DNA of 64,000 nt. Origin: Asterella californica. Taxonomy: Eukaryota; Streptophyta; Marchantiopsida; Marchantiales; Aytoniaceae. The position numbers were made by a program, and so were the translations under genes. Of this stretch, positions 56,653 to 64,000 are shown piece by piece. Position 1 is the first letter of the stretch, and every line of letters starts with the position of its first letter. A model generated the notes under the pieces. That model was not told where the DNA came from. It saw nothing but the letters and a program-made list of their open reading frames with translations, and made no database searches. The stretch covers positions 13,873,001 through 13,937,000 of the forward strand of contig JAYKYS010000008.1 in the NCBI GenBank assembly GCA_036924285.1, given 5' to 3'.

Positions 56653-57995
56653 TATTGAAGCTCCTCACCAAACGGGTCTGATGTATACAACAACTTCTTG
56701 GACAAACTTCAGTCGGATCACTTGGACAAACTTCAGTCGGGGTATGTCTACTTATGTTCTCCGTGGGAAGCATTTCCTGACCGCTGTACAGAAGATTTTG
56801 GTTCACACCACCCAATAGGTTTAGGCTTGAGTGCTACTCCGATCGCAGTTATCCGACTGGCACTAAAGTCAAGGAGTTCCCTGGTAAGCAGCCAAATTGA
56901 CCAGCACGTGCGAGATTAAGTAAGTGATATGAGATGTATTTTCAGGGAACTGTCACGAAGTAGTACATATGCAAAATCATTTGATTCTCCTCTGTTTCCT
57001 TTCTTTCAGTTATGCTACGTCCCTTTGCGTGACTACTCCAAACATATGGAGAAAAGCGCCTGCATCTCATAAAAGGCTCCAAAGGCCTGCCGAACGTTTC
57101 GGGAGGCCTTTGGTATCAGTCAAGGTAGTCTGGAGCTGTTGAATCAAAGGGGGAAAACCAATCCCAAATCCCAACTTGTCCTTCATCATACGAAATTCTA
57201 GGCGCTTCCCGGCAGGATATCACTGAAGAAAAGCGTGGGCTGAATATCTGTGGAGGCTTGAACTAACGGGTGGTGTCTACACTTTTGTAGGAGTGTTAAA
57301 GGCAGTCAAGTGCTGTGGTCCAGAAGGAAGAAGGAGAACCGAGGAGAATCATACTTTGATTATCAAGCTCCTGGCGAGAACTAAGAGCAAGGCTTCCATT
57401 TTAAGAGAGGAGGAGAGGACATATAGGCGAAACTTATCCCTTATCTTGGCTCATTAGTAGTCTGACTTAGGGGGCGAGAAAACGGATCAAACTATACAGG
57501 GCTCAGAATGTCTTGAAGCAGGTATTTTGTTTTCTGGCGCTGTTGTTTCCAAGTTATGCGGGATAAGAGAGGCACAGCTTGATATAAGATACATTCCTGA
57601 TTGTGCTCTGGTAGATAACTTAGTAAACTAGTCCCTCAGTGAGGGCGGGAAAGATTTAGCGCCAGTTTGGTTCCTGCGTTCTCCCACGGTGGCGATCCTT
57701 TTGTGACAGAATCATAGCTCTAAGAATGTTATGATGCATATACTATATACACAATCGCAGCTACAAGCTCTCAGGTTCACCACGGACTACAAGTCTGGCT
57801 AATCTCAGGATAGCCAGTCTTGGACTTCAGCTCCTTCTGGTGTTGGATTATCCCTGCTACGAACTTCCGTTAGTAACGTCAATATCACGAAGCCCAGTGT
57901 CACCAGATAGTACACCAGAAAAATCGCTTCTCCCTCTCCTTAGCGGGGACATGAATGGATGTAAGCAGAAGTGACAGTAGACCACAGAAGCAGCC
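56653..57995. other. Stretch without recognised gene
   Basis: It probably holds the transporter 3' UTR and possibly the 5' UTR of the exon at 57996. A duplicated segment GGACAAACTTCAGTCGG occurs twice at 56700-56740. Confidence 0.4.
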
Positions 57996-58112
57996 ATGGC
58001 ATTCCCGGTTGAGACAAATGGAGCAATTGCCATTGTCTCTCAGAAAATCAACTCCTTTCGGCATCTAAAAACGGGGCATTTGACCAACTCGACCTACTGT
58101 GATTTCCTCAAG
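57996..58112 (+). CDS. Orphan first exon, weakly like a glycolipid-transfer-type protein
   Basis: The ATG sits in a good plant context (CAGCCATGGC). The 39-codon frame ends in phase 0 at a splice donor (AAG/GTCAGT at 58113). The peptide includes INSFRHLKTGHLTNSTYC, which faintly recalls the N-terminal helix of the GLTP fold. I could not find the later conserved blocks (such as a KSD...GN motif) in the next 4 kb on this strand, so it may be a truncated gene, a very distant exon set, or chance. The frame itself stays open to 58235 without the splice. Confidence 0.25.
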
Positions 58113-60597
58113 GTCAGTTCATCATTCACTCCAGAATTTGTTTCAGAAATACAGTCTCCTGTGAATTCGACCAAAAGCTTCATGGCAGCTGCCAATCACA
58201 TCGGTGAAGGTATGGACAGAATCGCGTTAATTTAAACCAGTGCTGAAGTCTAAACTCGCGATGCATAGACCAAACTTGTTCTCAACCTTGGGAATCAAAT
58301 TTTCTTCTAATCCTAAGGCAAATAATTTCTCACCGGTTCCAAGATTCAACTTTGTGATGGTATTATCACAATGACCAGTCAGTTTTTTGGGAGGTTTCGC
58401 TATCAGATTCTTTCCAGCAAGTTCGCGGAACCTTAGCTGTGTTAACCTTATATGTACCTTAGCTGCAGTTATATCTTCAAATTGTGACTTTGGTGTCTGT
58501 TGTGCGGAATTGACTGGTCAGGGAGATAATAGCTCGCTAGGAATATGAAAAACGTTGATTAATCATATACCAGAACTGCACACTTCTTGACCAAAACTGT
58601 AATGTGAACATTGTGATATCATAATCTGTACGCAAGTCTGTCTTATCTGACTCACCCTCCACCCAATTTGAGATTTCAGTCAGTAATATTCTCATCACGG
58701 ATGCTTGCACACCTGTCTATTTCTAGCATTGAAATATGGCTATCGAGAGTTTCTGTCATAACCAAGTGAATCTAGTTACTTCACACCAATCGTAGTGTAT
58801 CTCACTTACAGCTACCTTTCCAACAGTACGTCCAGAAATCCAGCATCGAGTCTCTGGCACAGTGAAACAAACGTGCAGTGCTTCACCCACAAAATCTCGA
58901 GACTAGTAAGTACTGCAAGGTGACTCCATCTCTTATCTAGAAAGCCTATTTTCACATCAGTGAAACCACATAACTGGTGACCAAGTTCATGCACTGGAGT
59001 CCACTTCTGAATTTGAATTCTGCAGAGGACAAGTAGAATTCTCAAGAATCGAACATACATATGTATATGTACTTCCTAGAAGCTCCAGAGGAAACAAGCA
59101 GGTCTTCACCTAGCTCCATATCCACTTCTTATAAAAGGATTCGTCTTGAATCAAATTGGATCCAGTATAGTGGGCTATATATAGTCTGTTGACTGAAGTA
59201 ATACTGTCTCTCCTGTTCAAACACACTAACTTCCTAACGAGGAAGGAGTTTGAAGAACGTACATGACTGTAATTGAACGTCATCAGAAACTTCGCCTGAA
59301 GTTGATGTATGACCATTTCAAGCAAATGAGTGTTTGATACATTTATGTGCTTTACGACGCAATAGTCATATACTCTCACTGTTACACCAGAACGTGGCCA
59401 TGAAGAGTGAGTATCTCCTCTTTACTCACCACCACCACCGACCCTTGTAATGCAACTTACGTAGTTTCGTCGCATAAGGGAAACTACTATTTCTTTCAAA
59501 CGGTACCAGTCACTTCCCCTATACATTGATTGTACTAAGCGTTACTTCTTAAGATGGCGATCCATGATGGCTATAGCCAATCATGTCCAGAAAAGATGTC
59601 CTCACTAATTGCATGCCATCTGCTTAAACAGACAGAGACTGATGCTAACCGAGCTTCTGTTTGCTTGAAACTTGCTTGCCACGAATATGGAGCAGCAGAT
59701 CATGGATCTTAGTCTCCGAATATGCTCTTGCATGCGCAGTAAGCTCTAGGTCTAACTTTATTACTCCATTATGTTCGTGTTTGGACTGGGTCGTCGAATT
59801 GCTATACTCCTGTTGTACATACACTGACGATGGAGACGATGGATGTACCAGGCCACTGGCTCTGTCAAGCAATGGTAGTTAACTTTTTAGCGTATGGAGC
59901 ACCCGCCTGCTTCTTCCTCGAACTTTCGTCCCACTTTTGCGTTTGATGCAGTCAGTTGTAGATCCATTAGACCTCAAGTCCTGTAACTTTTTCTGTGTTT
60001 TCTGTTCTTCTCTTAAAAGTTTATTGTCTCTCGACTGGTAATCTCTTTTGCTTTTGTTTCACCATCGCACCAACTCATATGACTTTAACTGATACATGAT
60101 GTGGATTATGAAGAGGAAAGAGGATTTCCGTGCGGCCTCTTCCCACCCTACACTCGTTTCTCCTCCTGCAGATTATGACCACCTAGTTTTACAATCTCTG
60201 CTCGGTCATTCTGGGTTTCGTCTAGTAGCATTAGTTTGTGTGGTTTAACACTCAAAAGTTCGCGCATTCACGTTCTGAAGGGGGACTCTGCCTTCTCGTT
60301 AACGTACTTGCACCCTTTCATTCCAACTGTATTGCGGTAATATATGAAATCATGATTCATGTTCTTTCTGGATTCAAAAGCCATACATATGTGCCCTTGT
60401 CAATAATTTTGGAATGTCCAGCTCCATGTTTAGACAGTTTGACAGTACTGATTAGTCAAATCTTCTACTCTGAGCTCCACTTTATTCCTCTGGTTACGAT
60501 GAGCGAACATCTGGTACTTCCATTTAACTGTTCTAGTGGGTTGACGCGGCCTTTGCCACAAATGCCTCGGAGTGGATTTGTCTCCACCATCAATGCA
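58113..60597. other. Stretch without recognised gene
   Basis: Short frames on both strands have no recognisable domains. Confidence 0.4.
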
Positions 60598-60712
60598 ATC
60601 CTACTGTGAAGTAAGTATAGTCATTGTAAAGTCAAGTCCAAATCCTACTGTGAAGTAACATGAGCAAGTAAGTAAGTACGGTTAGTCGCTGCAAAGTCAA
60701 GTCCAAATCCGA
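60598..60712. repeat. Short local duplications
   Basis: AATCCTACTGTGAAGTAA and GCAAAGTCAAGTCCAAATCC-type segments occur twice in tandem. Confidence 0.7.
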
Positions 60713-62239
60713 GTTCTGTAACTGAGAGCACGAAGGAAGCTTCCAGACTGCAGTGTTGCTTGTGGGAGAGTCATGATTACCGATGTCTTGCTAAAGTGTA
60801 ACGTTCTGTTTATTCCGCTGAAAGTGTTGAGTGTGAAACTTCTTGAGAAAGTGGGACGGCGCTAAACTCCACAAATACACTAACGCTTCCAGTTCGTCCT
60901 TTCCAGTAAGACCCATGAACCTCCCAGAAGAGGCAAACCGTTTCAGCACAAACACTGTAATAATGTCCGAAGCCAAACAAGCAACATGATTTGACAGGAA
61001 GGTGCTTGGATCTGAGAAGTTGTTTTTCATTATAACCTTTTCTAACGACTATGACTTTTGACTGGACACTCCTCAGATTTCTCTCATTATACAGTAAAGA
61101 GAGAGTGAACAGATCATAATCATCGAACTTGAATTTTTCCAGTTTGTGTTTATTCTCTTCTCATAGGATGTCATTTAGTCAACCAGAAAACCGACAAACA
61201 GGACAAACAAAGGAGAATAAAGAGAAAAGACACTCCAAGGCAAAAACCATCAGGTAGGCATCACATATCTCTACTCTTCGTTTTATGTACTGTTGTATGA
61301 ATCATACTATAATCATATAATAAACATTGAGTATCATGATATGTGATATCATTGGATAGACTAGAAGCACACAGAAGTTCGAGTAGATCCTGGAGCAGTG
61401 AGGCAGACAAACAGACTCTTGGAATAATTGCAATAGTCTAAAAGCGTGCCTGGAGACGAGAATGAATATTGTTTACACCCATCTTAGCTTGGAATGTACA
61501 GAGGAGATATATCCTGAGACTCCCCATCTTCTGTCATCTCTTGCTCAACTTGTACATGAAATCCGAACTCCTGAAGATCCTCTCGCGCTCTCTTCCCAAT
61601 ACTACAGAAAACATAAGATAATGAACCATGTGACTTCTCCATTGAGGTAGGACCGTATCACAGCAAGCCAGCCAGCAGAAAGGAGCAAATCACAACAAGG
61701 GACAACCTCCAGCTTCACCTGCATCGGTGTAATATCTGCCACACATGCCATTTTCTTTCTCTGTCTGCCGTTGAAAGTTGAAACCATGGAAGCAACTGGG
61801 AAACTCCTTGACCGACTCTTCAACCAGTTCTTGGCCTATCGTTTCTAGTTCTTCTATGGCCGGCAAGAGTCATGTTCGTCATGTCGATAGAGAATCCTAA
61901 CAAGTATCTAATTTGGTCACACTCTGCTCGGAGTGCTGCTGCTGCTTAGGGTTCAGAGGATTTTGTATTATATTTCTGCAGTAGGCTGCTGACGGAACAA
62001 CAAGTATATACGGTCATGTGTAGACCTATACCTTTTCACCTCTAAGACCAAAAGCCATTGTAGACCTCTACGACCTTGACGATATCTTCACCTTTGTCTT
62101 TTTCTTTTTCCCCTTTGATGTTTATTCGAGGTGTGTTAGCATTTCAGCTCGCCGGGAAAGAACATTTCCATATTCTGGAAAGTTGGGGAAGTTTGTTACG
62201 GGAATTAGTTGTATCCGGCGGGTATTATGAACTCAATAT
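60713..62239. other. Stretch without recognised gene
   Basis: A 79-codon minus-strand frame (61030-60791) and a 62-codon plus-strand frame (61462) have no recognisable motif. No RNA gene was recognised. Confidence 0.35.
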
Positions 62240-63040
62240 TTTGAATATTTGTATTTAAGTAGTTAGAGATATCGTTGTAGATTTTACTTGAGAGAGATAA
62301 AAGTAAGATTAGAGAGAATTGGTAGAGCTGGTGACGATGATCTCAATTTTCAGTTCGGTATTCGTATTTAAGTAGTCAGAGATATCATTGTAGATTTTAC
62401 TTGAGAGATATCAAAGTAAGATTAGAGAGAACTGATAGAGCTCGTGACGTTGATCTCATTTTCAGTCGGTATTCGTATTTAGGTAGTCAGAAATATCACT
62501 GTAAATTTTATTTGAGAGAGATCAAAGTAAGATTGGAGAGAATTAGTCGAGCTGGTGACGGTGGTCTCATTTTCCGTCGGTATTCATATTTGTATTCATA
62601 TTTAAGTAGTTAGAAATATCACTGTAGATTTTATTTAAGAGAGATCAAAGTAAGATTAGAGAGAACTGATCAGCTGGTGACGGTGGTCTCAATTTTCAAT
62701 CGATTTGAATCTGAGAAGGTCGAGAGAAGGTCTCATTTTCAGTCGGTATTCTTATTTAAGTAGTCAGAAATATCACTGTAGATTTTATTTGAGAGAGATC
62801 AAAATAAGATTAGAGAGAACTGGTCGAGCTGGTGACGGTGGTCTCAATTTTTAATTGGTTTGAATCTGAGAAAGTCAAGAGAAGGTCTCATTTTCAGTTG
62901 GTATTCATATTTAAGTAGTCAAAAATATCACTATATATTTTATTTGAGAGAGATCAAAGTAAGATTAGAGAGAACTGGTCGAGCTGGTGACGGTGATCTC
63001 AATTTTCAATCGATTTGGACCTGAGAAGGTCGAGAGAAGA
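62240..63040. repeat. Satellite-like tandem array
   Basis: A unit containing GTAGATTTTATTTGAGAGAG, AGTAAGATTAGAGAGAACTG and GAGCTGGTGACGGTGGTCTC occurs six times, with starts near 62280, 62392, 62506, 62628, 62783 and 62936. Early units are about 112-122 bp. Later ones are about 154 bp because of an added segment (GATTTGAATCTGAGAAGGTC). Open frames through it are by-products. Confidence 0.9.
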
Positions 63041-64000
63041 CCAATTGAAGTTTTTACTGTACAAATTATGAATAAACGACGAAACATTCATTGTTCTTAC
63101 AACAACAGAAGATGTACTGTAAGTTCATTCACTGTAACATATTCCAGCTGAGATGCACAACTTCAAAGAGACAAATTCAAGTGCAGAGAGAACAAGAAAC
63201 CGCCCAAAATTGCATAATTATGTAAACCTATCAGTTCATTTGAACAATAAGAAGTTGAAACCACTGCAAAAAGCCTGAGATGTATCGTTTGGAATTTTCT
63301 CAGAAACCTCAAAAAGCTAAAGAAAAGAAAAAGGGAGTGTTTAGTTCGAAGTTGTTTAGTTCAAACACGTTCAAGCGACGTTTATTCTTTTCAGCGATCC
63401 TTTACTTCCAAGAGCAAAACACGAACCATCATCACACTAAACGGGATCTAAAGGATCCCGTTCATCTAAAGTGCACAGGGGGGTATAGGGGAGAAGAAGT
63501 TCCTGGGCAAGAAGGGGGGAAGAATGTTTTGACCCACTTCACCTCACTAAGTGAGAAGGAGCGAAGCGAGTCGACGGAGGCAAGGGAATGCGTGGGAACC
63601 TGCAAAGCAAATCAAATCAGAAGATAGGAGGGAGTGAAGTGAGCAGATTTTAGAGGCTCGGAGTCCAGATCACAACTTCCCTGTGACACCGCCCCACTTA
63701 CACTTCACCTCATCTCCATTCCATTCATTGTCTGGATTGTGTGTGTAATGAGAGCTCATGAATCACTCACCCGTTTCATTTCACTTTCCCACTTTGAGCA
63801 GGTTCTACGCACTTTCTCTGATTCAGAATGGCTCCCTTGTGCACCGGGCCAACTCTTCATGCTACGCTACTGCTCTCTCAAGTGGACATGCTTCACTGAC
63901 TCGCTCGCATCAATCAAAATGATTCAACGAAGAGAGAGAGAGAAGAAGAAGATAGAGCTCTTTCTGCTTATACTGTAACATGTACGATGGGACTCTGTTG
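63041..64000. other. Stretch without confident gene
   Basis: The 115-codon frame at 63280-63627 has an ATG but no recognisable domain and a low-complexity N-terminus. GTGAAGTGAG/CTCACTTCAC-type short repeats lie at 63525-63720. Confidence 0.35.

Noticed and set aside
60238..60609. Plus-strand frame of 123 codons
   Set aside because: It opens on GTG, has no recognisable domain, and neighbouring frames are equally long by chance.
63280..63627. Plus-strand frame of 115 codons
   Set aside because: Lys-rich low-complexity start, no homology recognised and no splice or promoter context.
1..64000. CRISPR arrays, bacterial operons or prophage
   Set aside because: The repeats are eukaryotic tandem arrays and transposons, and spliced genes show nuclear plant DNA. 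No regular repeat-spacer pattern was seen.

Overview
The window is nuclear DNA of a land plant or close streptophyte relative. The evidence is spliced genes with GT-AG introns, a predicted plastid aromatic amino-acid carrier, plant-type LTR retrotransposons, a plant L1-type LINE, tRNA-derived SINEs and TTTAGGG-type telo-boxes. A bryophyte-like genome fits the mix of repeats, but no species can be named from the sequence alone. Most of the window is repeats. Only three cellular genes look intact.

Layout. 1-8538 is a young Ty3/gypsy element (A) whose two LTRs differ at 3 of 789 aligned positions. It is broken by two single-base frame slips and by a 914-bp solo LTR of another family. It lies against 8539-9681, the decayed C-terminal part of another retroelement with a restriction-like nuclease tail. 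9.9-25 kb is AT-rich and has no recognisable gene. It carries SINEs (one inserted inside another), three copies of a roughly 300-350 bp two-hairpin element, a long near-perfect hairpin, and several tandem arrays. 26.0-27.9 kb is a 5'-truncated LINE on the minus strand.

The cellular genes are: 28851-32534, a 3-hydroxyisobutyryl-CoA hydrolase-like gene with a pair of mutually exclusive exons; 37656-38345, a single-exon METTL21-type methyltransferase; and 54622-56652, a two-exon tyrosine-permease-family transporter with a plastid-type N-terminus.

41.5-44.75 kb holds a decayed FCP1/NLI-type (HAD) phosphatase-like gene on the minus strand, with a GC-richer repeat on both sides. At its 5' end lies a decayed chromovirus on the minus strand (44753-50458), whose one complete LTR carries a dense array of heat-shock elements. 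The chromovirus abuts a third gypsy pol fragment on the plus strand (50459-51760), which keeps one frame but has six stops. A 128-codon ORF of unknown function follows. A satellite-like array (62240-63040) lies near the right edge.

The three intact genes are not an operon and show no evident functional link. The hydrolase belongs to branched-chain amino-acid breakdown or a related acyl-CoA step, the carrier to aromatic amino-acid transport, and the methyltransferase to protein methylation.
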